Shown here: positions 49,940 to 59,612 of the stretch, in pieces
Layout of the letters: each line of letters opens with the position of its first letter
Position numbering within the stretch: position 1 is the stretch's first letter
Assembly: GCA_029246105.1 (NCBI GenBank)
Contig: JAQWOA010000019.1
Location: forward strand, 1 to 64,000
DNA: 64,000 bases
Source: Woeseiaceae bacterium
Lineage (GTDB): Bacteria > Pseudomonadota > Gammaproteobacteria > Steroidobacterales > Woeseiaceae
Direction: 5' to 3'
Made by a program: the position numbers and the translations under genes
The notes under the pieces: model-generated
Told to the model about the DNA's origin: nothing
Database searches by the model: none
What the model saw: only the letters and a program-made list of their open reading frames with translations

Positions 49940-50776
49940 TTATTTACCATTCTGACGCGCCACTGTCACGCGTGGCCTGCCACTAAGGTCATTATGGCAT
50001 ATGATATCAGTCCAGCCCTCGGCTTTAAGTATGTTCGCCACATCGTGAGCTTGATCTATTCCATGCTCTATCATTAGCCATCCGTCTTGGATAAGTATAT
50101 CGGCGCAATCACGCGCTAATATTCTGATGTCGTCAAGGCCATCTGCGCCCGAGGTGAGCGCTTTTTTTGGTTCACAATGAAGCTCCATTAGAGCTTCATT
50201 GTCTTCTGCTAGGTAAGGGGGGTTTGAAATAATGATATTGAATGATTTACCTATTACCGGTGTCGTCCAATCTCCATTAAGAAAAATGAGATTGGAGAGT
50301 TTAGCTTGACGCCCATTCTTCTGGGCGATCGCCAAGGCATCAGGACTAATATCAGTTGCTGTTACTTTACACATCAATCGTTCGGCAGCGATCGAAATAG
50401 CGATTGCTCCACTTCCAGTTCCAAGATCTAAAATTTGCCAATCAGAATCATGTGGAATCATCTGCAGTGCCAGATCAACTAATAATTCGGTTTCTGGTCG
50501 AGGTATCAGTGTTGCCGGACTGACAAGAAAATTATGCGACCAAAATTCTCGTTTTCCCGTAATGTAAGATACTGGCTCTCCTTTGATACGACGCTGCAAT
50601 TGCTTTTCGAATCGATTGTGCGTTAATTCATCAAGTTCATCTTCAGGGTGTGCGAAAAGATAGCTTCGTGGCTTGTTTATTGCCTGGCATAGCAAAATCT
50701 CGGCATCGAGGCGGGCCGAATCACTTCGGTCGGATAAGCGTGATACGGCATTGCTTATGACGGCATCTAGTCTCAT
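49940..50776 (-). CDS. prmC: Release factor glutamine methyltransferase
   Basis: Methylates the glutamine of the GGQ motif in RF1 and RF2. The 278-residue protein has an N-terminal helical domain, the SAM motif LDLGTGSGAIAIS (about 117-129) and the catalytic NPPY at 185-188. Usually it follows prfA directly; here the cbs gene on the other strand separates the two. Start is ATG 50776. Confidence 0.96.
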   Translation of the reverse strand: MRLDAVISNAVSRLSDRSDSARLDAEILLCQAINKPRSYLFAHPEDELDELTHNRFEKQLQRRIKGEPVSYITGKREFWSHNFLVSPATLIPRPETELLVDLALQMIPHDSDWQILDLGTGSGAIAISIAAERLMCKVTATDISPDALAIAQKNGRQAKLSNLIFLNGDWTTPVIGKSFNIIISNPPYLAEDNEALMELHCEPKKALTSGADGLDDIRILARDCADILIQDGWLMIEHGIDQAHDVANILKAEGWTDIICHNDLSGRPRVTVARQNGK

Positions 50777-50820
50777 CTAGTGTAAACTCGCTCAAAAATA
50801 ACAATGTATTTTATGTGTCT

Positions 50821-52182
50821 ATGAAAGTGTATTCCAATATTCTCGAAATGGTCGGTGAAACACCGATGCTCGAGATTACCAATATCGACACGGGCCCGTG
50901 TCGCCTATTCATGAAGCTAGAACTAATGAATCCTGGAGGATCGATAAAAGATCGCATCGGTATTTCGATGATTGAGGAAGCAGAAAAGCGCGGTGACATC
51001 AAATCTGGTGATACGTTAGTCGAAGCTACCGCTGGAAATACTGGTTTGGGTCTTGCACTAGTTGCGGCACGAAAGGGTTATCACCTGATTCTTGTTCTGC
51101 CAGATAAAATGAGCCAAGAGAAAATATTTAATCTTCGTGCTATGGGAGCTGAAGTGGTGCTGACGCGATCTGATGTTGGTCGAGGCCATCCTGAGTATTA
51201 CCAGGATCTTGGTAAAAGAATTGCGAAAGAAAAAGATGCCTATTTTATTAACCAATTTGGTAATCATGATAATCCTCTAGCGCATGAGACTGGAACTGGA
51301 CCAGAGATTCTCGAGCAAATGGATGGTGATCTCGATGCAATTGTTTTAGGTGTTGGATCTAGTGGCACAGTGAGTGGTATTGGTAAATATCTCACTGAGA
51401 ATGCGCCACAGGTTGATTTGATTTTGGCTGATCCAGAAGGCTCTGTTCTGACGAATTGGATTAACAAGGGTGAAATAGATGTTGGCGGTAGCTGGCTTGT
51501 TGAAGGTATAGGTGAGGATTTTATTCCTGATATAGCTAATTTCGAAAAAGTGACCAAAGCCTATGCGATAAGTGATGCTGAATCTTTTGCAGCGGCACGC
51601 AATTTATTGAGACGAGAAGGCATTCTCGCTGGTTCGTCATCTGGAACCTGTATGGCAGCAGCTTTGAAATACTGCCGCGAGCAAACTGAGGCTAAGAGAG
51701 TTGTTACTTTTGCCTGTGATACTGGAAATAAGTACTTGTCTAAACTATTTAATAATTTTTGGATGGAAGACCAAGGATTCATAGCTCGTGAAAGTTTTGG
51801 AGACCTAAGAGATCTCGTCGGTCGACCACATGGTGAACGTGCAACGATTACAGTTGGGCCGACGGATGTGTTGACTACAGCACATAATCGGCTACGTAAT
51901 GCTGGATTTTCGCAGTTGCCAGTTATGGATGAAGAACGCCTAGTAGGTGTTGTCACAGAAGACGCAATTATTCAGTTCGTATATGGGCATCCAGAGCTAA
52001 TGACGGCACCTGTTAAGGATGCGATGGAGTCAGCCTTCATAAGGCTTGATAAAACAGAAAGCGTCAATAATCTTGTCGCTATGCTTCGTATCCAGCCTTA
52101 TGCGGCTATATTGGATGGCGAAGAATTTGTAGGTCTCATCACTAGATCTGATGTTTTAAATTATTTGCGAAGGCAAGTTTAG
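50821..52182 (+). CDS. cbs: Cystathionine beta-synthase with CBS-domain pair
   Basis: PLP enzyme that joins serine and homocysteine to cystathionine, taking homocysteine away from MetH. From ATG 50821 the protein has 453 residues: a fold II PLP domain with Lys43 in NPGGSIKDR, phosphate-binding TAGNTGLG and the GSSSGT loop, then two CBS motifs (about 330-450) that often bind adenosyl ligands such as SAM. The length and the CBS pair separate it from plain cysteine synthase, though some cysteine synthases look alike. It lies divergent from prmC and convergent with prfA, only 17 bases apart. Confidence 0.85.
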   Translation: MKVYSNILEMVGETPMLEITNIDTGPCRLFMKLELMNPGGSIKDRIGISMIEEAEKRGDIKSGDTLVEATAGNTGLGLALVAARKGYHLILVLPDKMSQEKIFNLRAMGAEVVLTRSDVGRGHPEYYQDLGKRIAKEKDAYFINQFGNHDNPLAHETGTGPEILEQMDGDLDAIVLGVGSSGTVSGIGKYLTENAPQVDLILADPEGSVLTNWINKGEIDVGGSWLVEGIGEDFIPDIANFEKVTKAYAISDAESFAAARNLLRREGILAGSSSGTCMAAALKYCREQTEAKRVVTFACDTGNKYLSKLFNNFWMEDQGFIARESFGDLRDLVGRPHGERATITVGPTDVLTTAHNRLRNAGFSQLPVMDEERLVGVVTEDAIIQFVYGHPELMTAPVKDAMESAFIRLDKTESVNNLVAMLRIQPYAAILDGEEFVGLITRSDVLNYLRRQV

Positions 52183-52199
52183 TTTATTGTTAAGTAATC

Positions 52200-53282
52200 T
52201 TATTCATCTAATGTAGCGAGCTGATCTGCCTGATATTCATTGATTAGAGGTTCAATAACCTGATCAAGCGCTCCTTCAACTATTTCGTTTAGTTTATATA
52301 GGGTCAGATTGATGCGATGGTCGGTTACGCGACCTTGTGGGTAGTTATAGGTTCGAATCCTCTCAGATCGGTCGCCTGAACCTACTAGTAGTTTACGTTT
52401 CTCAGCATGTTCAGCTGCTTGTTTGGTTACTTGTGTATCGAGCAATCGGGCTTGCAGTAAAGACATGGCGCGTGCACGATTTTTATGCTGTGAGCGTTCG
52501 TCCTGACACTCGACAACAATTCCTGATGGTAAATGCGTTAGTCTCACTGCTGAATCTGTTTTGTTTACGTGCTGACCACCTGAGCCCGATGCACGATAAG
52601 TATCAACACGAAGATCAGATGGATTGATATCAATTTCTTCAACTTTATTTGGTTCGGGTAACACTGCAACTGTACATGCTGAAGTGTGAATTCGCCCCTG
52701 AGATTCTGTTGTTGGTATACGCTGCACGCGGTGCGCACCCGACTCGAATTTTAATTTTGCAAAAATACTGTTGCCAGTGATACGACTAATAATTTCTTTA
52801 TATCCACCATGATCACCTTCGCGCGCGGAGATGATTTCAAGCACCCAGCCAGTTATCTCCACATATCTTGAATACATGCGAAATAAGTCACCAGCAAAAA
52901 TAGCTGCTTCATCCCCGCCAGTACCGGCACGAATTTCGAGATAAACGTTTGCTGTATCATGAGGGTCAGGCGGAATAAGTGATTTCTGCAATTGCAGAAG
53001 CAGAGAGTCCTGTCTGCTCATTAGCGTTTCAACTTCCTCGCGGCCCATATTACTTACCTCGGCATCGGGATCATTAACCATTTCTTTGGCTGCTGTAATT
53101 TCCTCGGATAATGCCTCATATTCCTTGAATAAGTTAACTACTGGCTCAACACGTGCATATTCTTTTGATAAGTCACGAAACTTATTTTGATCTTCAATAA
53201 TATTGGGATCAGCTAACAGACCTGCGATTTCTTCAAAGCGATCGCCAACGGACATAAGCTTTAAACGTATTGATTTATTCAC
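52200..53282 (-). CDS. prfA: Peptide chain release factor 1
   Basis: Ends translation at UAG and UAA. The 360-residue protein has the codon-reading P-x-T motif as PTT in [13 protein letters not shown] (E. coli RF1 has PAT), and the catalytic GGQ in [17 protein letters not shown], modified by PrmC. The start at 53282 lies 3 bases after hemA, so hemA-prfA are one unit, as in E. coli. Confidence 0.96.
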   Translation of the reverse strand: MNKSIRLKLMSVGDRFEEIAGLLADPNIIEDQNKFRDLSKEYARVEPVVNLFKEYEALSEEITAAKEMVNDPDAEVSNMGREEVETLMSRQDSLLLQLQKSLIPPDPHDTANVYLEIRAGTGGDEAAIFAGDLFRMYSRYVEITGWVLEIISAREGDHGGYKEIISRITGNSIFAKLKFESGAHRVQRIPTTESQGRIHTSACTVAVLPEPNKVEEIDINPSDLRVDTYRASGSGGQHVNKTDSAVRLTHLPSGIVVECQDERSQHKNRARAMSLLQARLLDTQVTKQAAEHAEKRKLLVGSGDRSERIRTYNYPQGRVTDHRINLTLYKLNEIVEGALDQVIEPLINEYQADQLATLDE

Positions 53283-53285
53283 TGA

Positions 53286-54548
53286 TTATTCTTTTTTGTT
53301 TGCATTGAGATTAAAAAGTATACAGGCAGCATCGATAACTTCTTCGCTAGAATCCTCACCTGCTTTGCGTAGTGAAACACTGGGTTCATGCAGAATTTTT
53401 TTCATAAGTGAGTCTGTCGCATATTTTATAGCATCATCTGGAGATTCACCTCGAGCCAGGCGCCGTTGCGCCAGTGTATTAACCTCATCACGAATAGTCT
53501 CGCATTGCTCACGAAGAGCGGCGATGACTGGAACCGCTTGTTTGGACCATTCAATATTCTGATAGCGGCGAACTTCTTCGTCCAGCAGTTTGTCTGCCTG
53601 GATGGCCGCCGCTTTTCGATTACCTTGGCTTTGTTGAATAACTTTGTTGAGATCATCAATGGAATACAAATAGACATCCTTGAGATGACCAACCTTGGAT
53701 TCAATGTCGCGTGGTACCGCGATGTCGATAGCGAAAATTAATTTTCGCTTGCGTGCTTTTATAGCAGCCTCCATATGTGAAACACGGATAATTGGGTCAG
53801 GACTGGCGGTCGAGCAGATTAATATGTCAGCTTTGGGTAGAGTATTTTTAATCTCGGAGAGTGGCACAGCAAACCCACCATATTGCTCAGCTAGGTTACG
53901 AGCTTGATTGATGCTGCGGTTTGCAATTAATAGTTGACCAATATTCTTGTTTGAAAGATGTTTCGCCAGCAATTCTACAGTGGCTCCAGCACCAACCAGT
54001 AGAGCAGTGTGGTTATTAAATCCAGCAAAAAACTGATTTGCGAGGTTGACTGCTGCGGAAGCTATCGATACTGGTCTTGCACCTATCTGTGTGTCCGTTC
54101 GTATCTTTTTTGCAACCGCAAAAGTTTGTTGCAGTAGACGACCTAATTGATTCTTTAAAGTATCAGCATTCTGTGCCTGACGAAAAGCATCTTTTAGTTG
54201 TCCAAGAATTTGTGTTTCGCCAAGGACCATTGAATCTAGCCCACAGGCTACTCGAAAGATATGTCGAATAGCTGCATCATTACTATGTGTGAATATAGAG
54301 TTTGCAAAAGATGGACAAAGATTACGATCAATATGTAACCATTCATATAATTTTTCAAAGCCGACATCGTCTGAAACGACATAGAATTCTGTCCGGTTGC
54401 AGGTCGAAAGAAGAGCAACTTCGTTGATGCCGGGAAGTCTAGCCACGCTGGTGAGCGCACGCGCAACGTCATCTCCCGAGAAAACGACTTGCTCGCGAAT
54501 TTCGACAGGTGCCGTGTTATGGTTTAGCCCAAGTATTTGTAGCGGCAT
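53286..54548 (-). CDS. hemA: Glutamyl-tRNA reductase
   Basis: First committed step of tetrapyrrole synthesis: reduces Glu-tRNA(Glu) to glutamate-1-semialdehyde. At 420 residues it has LGLNHNTAPVEIRE, the nucleophile Cys50 in LLSTCNRTEFY, and GLDSMVLGETQILGQLK. The NADPH fold and C-terminal dimer helix follow. It leads the minus-strand hemA-prfA unit and is divergent from the TPR gene, with a Fur-box-like site in the 191-base gap. Confidence 0.97.
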   Translation of the reverse strand: MPLQILGLNHNTAPVEIREQVVFSGDDVARALTSVARLPGINEVALLSTCNRTEFYVVSDDVGFEKLYEWLHIDRNLCPSFANSIFTHSNDAAIRHIFRVACGLDSMVLGETQILGQLKDAFRQAQNADTLKNQLGRLLQQTFAVAKKIRTDTQIGARPVSIASAAVNLANQFFAGFNNHTALLVGAGATVELLAKHLSNKNIGQLLIANRSINQARNLAEQYGGFAVPLSEIKNTLPKADILICSTASPDPIIRVSHMEAAIKARKRKLIFAIDIAVPRDIESKVGHLKDVYLYSIDDLNKVIQQSQGNRKAAAIQADKLLDEEVRRYQNIEWSKQAVPVIAALREQCETIRDEVNTLAQRRLARGESPDDAIKYATDSLMKKILHEPSVSLRKAGEDSSEEVIDAACILFNLNANKKE

Positions 54549-54694
54549 TACGTTTTTTTGATGGCGCCGATGTGTGGCACCGAAGGGTTACGGATTGCGT
54601 ATCATAAGCCAACTGAACCACTAGTTCCTTCGTCTCTGTAAATAATTTGTGAACGCCCGTATAACGGCATCAGCGTATGAAATTTTTTTTTCCC

Positions 54695-54707
54695 GAGAAT
54701 GATTCTC
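54695..54707. promoter_or_regulatory. Fur-box-like palindrome
   Basis: GAGAATGATTCTC is a perfect 13-base palindrome followed by ATT; GAGAATGATTCTCATT matches most of the Fur consensus GATAATGATAATCATTATC (13 of 19 by eye). It lies 32 bases before the TPR protein start and about 147 bases before hemA. Iron control of one or both genes is possible. Confidence 0.5.
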
Positions 54708-54739
54708 ATTGAGGCCTGCAGTCCGCGTCATTGGGATAT

Positions 54740-56449
54740 ATGGACAAAATGTTTATGCTACAAAATTGCCATACATTGCCAATACTCAGGTTGATAGCGC
54801 CACTTTTTTTTATGACCCTCATGAGTTTTGCTCAGGTTTTAGCTGAAGAGGGCGCCTTATCGGCGACTAATGCGCACATATTACGTGCCGAAAGAGCCTT
54901 GCAACTGGATGAATATCTGGTTGCTGCTATCGAGTATCGTAAGGCTGCGATGCTAAGTGACAAGATCGAACTTACTCGAAAAGCTACACATTTTTGTTTT
55001 ATTCATAAATTTAATGATGAGGCACTAATAGCTGCTAAGCGCTGGATTAAACTCGACAAGAAGAGTGATGAAGCTCGGGTTTTTCTAGGACAGCTATACT
55101 TTCGGCTCGATGATCTTAAGAATTCAAGACGTCAATTTAGGCGACTGATAAGGGCAGGTAAGAAGGACCCGAGTAAGCAGTTTTTATTATTGGTTAGTTA
55201 CTTAACTAATGAACAATACCCTAAGCGCGCTGATAAATTGATGCGAAGTCTTGCTAAACCCTATCGTGATTTAGCGATGGCACATTTCGCTGTGGCCGTA
55301 CTTGCTCTGCAGGCGGGTGATATTGAATATACCAAGGAGCGCGTGATTCGCTCTATGGAATTAGATCCTGAGCTGGGTCGTCCTAAACTGCTGTATGCAC
55401 GTGCTTTGATGGCTGAGGGTAAGAAAGATAAGGCGATTAGTTATCTCGAGCACATTATAGGAGATAGCGCTTACCCAGATCCGGATGCACGATTAGAGCT
55501 GGCAAGTTTTTACATGATGTTCGGACGAGATGAAGATGCATTGAGCCAAGTGAATCAGGTCCTTATGGATTATAAAGGCCGCGATGACGCGCTTCGTCTT
55601 ATGGGGATTATTAATTTTCGTCTGGATCGTCTGGATGCAGCATGGGGTAACTTTCAGGATCTGTTGGCATCTGGTCAGTATCAAATGGATGCGTTGTTTA
55701 ATCTTGCTCGTATTTCGGATTATCGAGAGCAGTATGAGCGCGCGGTTAGGCTTTATGGAGAAGTTCGTTTTGGGGAGAATGCAATTATTTCGCAACGTCG
55801 AGCGAGTGTGCTACTTGCCCATCAACTGAATGATGTTGAGAGCGCAATGAACCTCCTTGAGGCATTTGCGGAGACGTCGCCAAACTTTGCGATTGAGGCA
55901 ATAACATTGAAGGCCCAATTACTAGTTTCGCTGAAGCGTTACGAAGAAGGGATGGGTTTATACGAGAAAGTGATCGAGTTTCGTCCTGATAATGAAAGTC
56001 TATTTTTAAGTCTCGCCGAGATAATGCTGCGAATAGGACGAATCGACGAGTCGATAATTGCATATCGTAATGCAGTGAAACGTTGGCCGGACAGTGCGTT
56101 GGCACTCAATGCATTGGGCTATACACTAGCAGATCACACTAATCAGTTTTTTGAGAGTGAAGAACTTATTCGAAAAGCATTGGTATTGGAGCCTGAGAAT
56201 CCCGCTATTATTGACAGTCTTGGATGGATTCTATACAAAACTGGACGCTATGAAGAAGCGCTGGTTGAGTTGCGACGTGCCTATGAGCTGCTTCCAGATC
56301 ATGAAGTTGCTTCACATATCGTTGAAGTTCTTGTAGAGCTTGAACAATATGATGAGGCTTTACAGGTGCTTGAATCTGCAGAAAAGTCTATATTGGAAAG
56401 CGAGTTATTGAAAAATGTTCGTGATCGCTATTTTTCAGAAAAACCTTGA
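54740..56449 (+). CDS. Exported tetratricopeptide-repeat protein
   Basis: 569 residues from ATG 54740 (a TTG nine bases earlier is also in frame). A signal peptide (cut after VLA) is followed by about ten TPR units, visible as paired helices with Leu/Ala/Pro spacing (e.g. SLGWILYKTGRYEEALVELR and NALGYTLADHT). Pseudomonas has a TPR gene in the same place before lolB. A periplasmic scaffold or lipoprotein-related role is inferred only. Overlaps lolB by 35 bases. A Fur-box-like site precedes it. Confidence 0.85.
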   Translation: MDKMFMLQNCHTLPILRLIAPLFFMTLMSFAQVLAEEGALSATNAHILRAERALQLDEYLVAAIEYRKAAMLSDKIELTRKATHFCFIHKFNDEALIAAKRWIKLDKKSDEARVFLGQLYFRLDDLKNSRRQFRRLIRAGKKDPSKQFLLLVSYLTNEQYPKRADKLMRSLAKPYRDLAMAHFAVAVLALQAGDIEYTKERVIRSMELDPELGRPKLLYARALMAEGKKDKAISYLEHIIGDSAYPDPDARLELASFYMMFGRDEDALSQVNQVLMDYKGRDDALRLMGIINFRLDRLDAAWGNFQDLLASGQYQMDALFNLARISDYREQYERAVRLYGEVRFGENAIISQRRASVLLAHQLNDVESAMNLLEAFAETSPNFAIEAITLKAQLLVSLKRYEEGMGLYEKVIEFRPDNESLFLSLAEIMLRIGRIDESIIAYRNAVKRWPDSALALNALGYTLADHTNQFFESEELIRKALVLEPENPAIIDSLGWILYKTGRYEEALVELRRAYELLPDHEVASHIVEVLVELEQYDEALQVLESAEKSILESELLKNVRDRYFSEKP

Positions 56450-57056
56450 AAGTAAGCTCATTCGGTTTGCCAGGCTTGGCTTATGTCTGGCAATTATTTC
56501 TGGCTGCACCTCTGTGCGGCCCAGTATCGACTTGCCAAATATTGCAACCTGGGATTTGCGGCAGGAAGCACTTGGGCAATTAGATGACTGGGAGTTTCGG
56601 GGCCGTATCGCTGTTAAATCTGAAGAAGAGGGTTTTAATGGCCATCTTAATTGGGTTCAAGATGGCGATAAATTTTTTGCGACAGTTGGTGGGCCGCTTG
56701 GTGTAGGCGCGGTAAAAATCAAAGGAGACAGGTGGAAGGTGTCTCTGACAGATAAGGATGGGATTATTACTGTTTTGGAGGATCCAGAAACGGAGCTTTA
56801 CTTACGTTATGGTTGGACAGTCCCAATTAATAGTTTTCGCTACTGGGTCTTGGGAATAGAAGACCCTTCAACTAAAGTCAAAGCTGAAGTTGACGAGTTT
56901 GGCCGTCTTGTCAGCCTGCGGCAAAACGATTGGGAGCTAAAAATATCGCGCTACCATGAAAGTGCAGGCCAGGAAATGCCATATAATTTGACGGTGAGCA
57001 ACCCCGATACCCGCGTACGTATGGTTATCGACAAATGGACGTTTTACCAGCGTTGA
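56415..57056 (+). CDS. lolB: Outer-membrane lipoprotein receptor LolB
   Basis: Receives lipoproteins from LolA and inserts them in the outer membrane. The 213-residue precursor has a signal peptide and lipobox ISGC (Cys31 from ATG 56415), then LDDWEFRGRIAVKSEEEGF and NWVQDGDKFFATVGGPLGVG, matching the LolB fold. The ATG at 56415 or GTG at 56421 could both serve. It overlaps the TPR gene. ispE, usually next, is missing here; the tRNA-Gln gene follows. Confidence 0.93.
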   Translation: MFVIAIFQKNLESKLIRFARLGLCLAIISGCTSVRPSIDLPNIATWDLRQEALGQLDDWEFRGRIAVKSEEEGFNGHLNWVQDGDKFFATVGGPLGVGAVKIKGDRWKVSLTDKDGIITVLEDPETELYLRYGWTVPINSFRYWVLGIEDPSTKVKAEVDEFGRLVSLRQNDWELKISRYHESAGQEMPYNLTVSNPDTRVRMVIDKWTFYQR

Positions 57057-57081
57057 CAGTTGACGGGCGTAAAAGCACAAT
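57053..57081 (+). promoter_or_regulatory. Candidate promoter for tRNA-Gln and prs
   Basis: A perfect -35 box TTGACA (57053-57058) overlaps the lolB stop codon; after 17 bases CACAAT (57076-57081) matches four of six -10 bases. Transcription would begin about 25 bases before the tRNA. Confidence 0.5.
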
Positions 57082-57110
57082 CGCATCGCAACAAGAAAGC
57101 AAACGCTGAT

Positions 57111-57185
57111 TGGGGCGTAGCCAAGCGGTAAGGCATCGGGTTTTGATCCCGTGTACCGCAGGTTCGAATCCTGCCGCCCCAGCCA
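57111..57185 (+). tRNA. glnT: tRNA-Gln (anticodon TTG)
   Basis: Full cloverleaf of 75 bases with encoded CCA: acceptor TGGGGCG/CGCCCCA, D arm GCC..GGC, anticodon loop TTTTGAT with TTG at 57143-57145, T arm GCAGG-TTCGAAT-CCTGC. The first anticodon-stem pair is a T27·T43 mismatch. It resembles E. coli and Pseudomonas tRNA-Gln and has the U1-A72 pair known to be used by bacterial GatCAB. It lies just before prs. Confidence 0.96.
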
Positions 57186-57207
57186 TTTTATGGTTTAAGG
57201 GGGTATC

Positions 57208-58161
57208 GTGGATCTGGCAACAACGGCAGTTTTTTCGGGCAACGCTCATCCGCAACTGGCGCAGGAGATTGCTCGTTATTTAAGAGTTCCACTAGCACGT
57301 GCTCAAGTGGGCCACTTCTCTGATGGCGAAAACAACGTCGAAATCCTCGAGAATATTCGTGGTCGAGAGACCTTTATTATCCAGCCGACCTGTCCACCGG
57401 CCGCTGAGAATCTGATGGAGCTTTTGGTCATGATAGATGCGGCCAGGCGGGCCTCCGCTGCACGCATTACGGCTGTAGTACCTTATTTTGGTTTTTCAAG
57501 GCAGGATCGACGTCCGCGGTCAGCTCGAGTACCGATTACCGTCAAATTGGTTGCAAAAATGATTGCGACCGCAGGTGCTGATCGTGTTCTGACGGTCGAT
57601 TTACATGCCGACCAAATTCAAGGCTATTTTGATATTGCCGTAGATAATGTCTATGCGTCTCCCATACTGCTTGGTGATATCTGGAAACAGAAATATGAAA
57701 ACATGGTAGTTGTATCACCTGATGTAGGGGGTGTGGTCCGGGCTCGGGCACTCGCTAAACGTCTCGGAGATGCTGATCTCGTTATTATCGACAAGCGTCG
57801 TGATAAAGCGAATCAATCTGAGGTCATGAATATCATTGGTGAGGTCGAAGGCAGAAATTGCATTATGATCGATGATATGGTGGATACTGCCGGCACCTTA
57901 TGCAATGCAGCAAACACTTTAAAAAGTCGGGGTGCAATAAGTGTGACGTCTTACATAACGCATGCAGTGTTATCTGATCCTGCTGTGGAGCGAATTTCTG
58001 ATTCTGATCTTGCTGAGGTTGTAGTAACGGATACGATTCCACTTAATGCAGAAGCTAAGGCATGTTCAAAAATTCGCCAGTTATCGACAGCTGAACTATT
58101 GGCTGAGACAATACGAAGAATCTCCGACGAAGAATCTGTTAGCTCCCTTTACCTCGATTAG
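57208..58161 (+). CDS. prs: Ribose-phosphate pyrophosphokinase
   Basis: Makes PRPP from ribose-5-phosphate and ATP for nucleotide, histidine and tryptophan synthesis. The 317 residues show [59 protein letters not shown] and the PRPP-binding [13 protein letters not shown]. The start is GTG 57208, preceded by AGGGGG. Position after tRNA-Gln is typical for the group. Confidence 0.97.
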   Translation: MDLATTAVFSGNAHPQLAQEIARYLRVPLARAQVGHFSDGENNVEILENIRGRETFIIQPTCPPAAENLMELLVMIDAARRASAARITAVVPYFGFSRQDRRPRSARVPITVKLVAKMIATAGADRVLTVDLHADQIQGYFDIAVDNVYASPILLGDIWKQKYENMVVVSPDVGGVVRARALAKRLGDADLVIIDKRRDKANQSEVMNIIGEVEGRNCIMIDDMVDTAGTLCNAANTLKSRGAISVTSYITHAVLSDPAVERISDSDLAEVVVTDTIPLNAEAKACSKIRQLSTAELLAETIRRISDEESVSSLYLD

Positions 58162-58263
58162 TCAGTACGTTAAGATGCGCGCCCTTGCGTGAATTGGTCG
58201 CGATTCGCGTTTATCTCAATGTTAGAAAGTTTCAAAAAACCAATCAGTTAGTGGAGAATAGTC

Positions 58264-58962
58264 ATGAAAGACAATTTCGATCTAATTGCAGAGCTTCGTG
58301 AGGACCAGGGGAAGGGTGCGAGCCGCCGCCTACGTCACAAAGGTAAAGTTCCTGCAATTATATATGGTGCTGGGCGCCCGCCAAGGTCATTGATGTTCGA
58401 TCAGAACAAAGTATTAAAGAAGCTCGAGAATGAGTCTTTTTATTCGAGCATTCTGAATATCAAGGTGGGTGAAAAATCACAGGCTGCGATTATTAAAGAT
58501 TTGCAACGCCATCCTTCCAAGCACATGATTATGCATATGGATTTTCAACGTATCGTCGACGATATTGAAATCAAGATGAATGTCCCACTTCACTTTTTGG
58601 GCGAAGATATTGCTCCAGGTGTTAAATTAGATGGAGGCAGCGTATCTCATTTGATGAACGATGTTGAAATCACCTGCTTACCAAAGGATCTGCCTGAATA
58701 CCTTGAAGTTGACGTATCTGAGCTCAAGCTGGATGCAATGTTATATCTCTCTGATATCAAGCTGCCATCAGGTGTCGAGATTCTAGGCCTCGTACCTGGT
58801 GAAGAGAGTGATCAGGGAATCGTTTCGATTCATGTGATCAAAGAGATACCGATTGAGGAAGATATTATCGAGGGTGCAGAAGTACCAGTTGGTGAAGAAG
58901 GTGAAGCAGAAGACAATCAATCTGCCGAAGAAGGATCCAGTGAAGAGTCCAAAGACGGGTAA
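58264..58962 (+). CDS. rplY: Ribosomal protein bL25 (CTC type)
   Basis: 5S rRNA-binding protein of the large subunit, long form of 232 residues: an L25 N-terminal domain (about 1-95, KGASRRLRHKGKVPAIIYGAG) and a TL5-type C-terminal domain (about 96-190), ending in a strongly acidic tail of about 35 residues. E. coli has only the first domain; the long CTC form is common elsewhere. A terminator directly follows, so it ends the prs unit. Confidence 0.96.
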   Translation: MKDNFDLIAELREDQGKGASRRLRHKGKVPAIIYGAGRPPRSLMFDQNKVLKKLENESFYSSILNIKVGEKSQAAIIKDLQRHPSKHMIMHMDFQRIVDDIEIKMNVPLHFLGEDIAPGVKLDGGSVSHLMNDVEITCLPKDLPEYLEVDVSELKLDAMLYLSDIKLPSGVEILGLVPGEESDQGIVSIHVIKEIPIEEDIIEGAEVPVGEEGEAEDNQSAEEGSSEESKDG

Positions 58963-58982
58963 TTTCTTTTGCAAAATATATG

Positions 58983-59009
58983 AAAAAACCGCCATCTGGC
59001 GGTTTTTTT
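58983..59009 (+). terminator. Intrinsic terminator after rplY
   Basis: ACCGCC (58988-58993) pairs with GGCGGT (58998-59003) across ATCT; the flanking A-run and T-run (seven T to 59009) can lengthen the stem and give the T-tail. The A-run before it may let it act in both directions. Confidence 0.92.
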
Positions 59010-59027
59010 GTTTAACATTGCTACGCA

Positions 59028-59606
59028 ATGCCAAACATGATTCGAATTATCGCCGGCCTCGGTAACCCTGAGGAAAAATACGAGCGAACTCTACACAATG
59101 CCGGTTTTTGGTTTGTGGACGCTTTGGCTTCGAAACATAGTGGCATTTTTCACTTCGAAAAGAAATTTGATGCTGACTGTTGCAGAATTGAGTTGCATGG
59201 CGAAGAAGTTTGGTTGATAAAACCACAAAGCTATATGAACCTTAGTGGTGGACCAATTAGGGGGGTCATCGATTACTATCGACTGAAAGTGAACGAGCTT
59301 CTTGTGGTGCAAGACGAGATCGATCTACCTCCTGGAGTAACACGCTTGAAAGCTGGTGGCGGCCATGGTGGACACAATGGTTTACGTGACATTATCCATC
59401 ATTGTGGAGCTGAATTTCTTCGTCTTCGTCTTGGTGTTGGTCATCCAGGAGATAAGAATCAGGTGACCAACTATGTTCTGAAGCGTGGATCTAAAGATGT
59501 TGAGCGGGCGATCGAGAAGAATATTGATGAGGCGATCGCGGTTATACCGCTATTGATGAAGGATGGCCTCAACGCAGCAACAAAAATACTACATACTAAA
59601 GAGTAA
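59028..59606 (+). CDS. pth: Peptidyl-tRNA hydrolase
   Basis: Frees tRNA from peptidyl-tRNA that falls off the ribosome. The 192-residue enzyme has IIAGLGNPEEKYERTLHNAG with catalytic His23, KPQSYMNLSGG, and GGGHGGHNGLRDI. ATG 59028 and ATG 59037 are both possible; family alignment favours the second (MIRIIAGLGNP), and neither has a good ribosome site. ychF follows after 6 bases, as in E. coli and Pseudomonas. Confidence 0.96.
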   Translation: MPNMIRIIAGLGNPEEKYERTLHNAGFWFVDALASKHSGIFHFEKKFDADCCRIELHGEEVWLIKPQSYMNLSGGPIRGVIDYYRLKVNELLVVQDEIDLPPGVTRLKAGGGHGGHNGLRDIIHHCGAEFLRLRLGVGHPGDKNQVTNYVLKRGSKDVERAIEKNIDEAIAVIPLLMKDGLNAATKILHTKE

Positions 59607-59612
59607 AACTAA

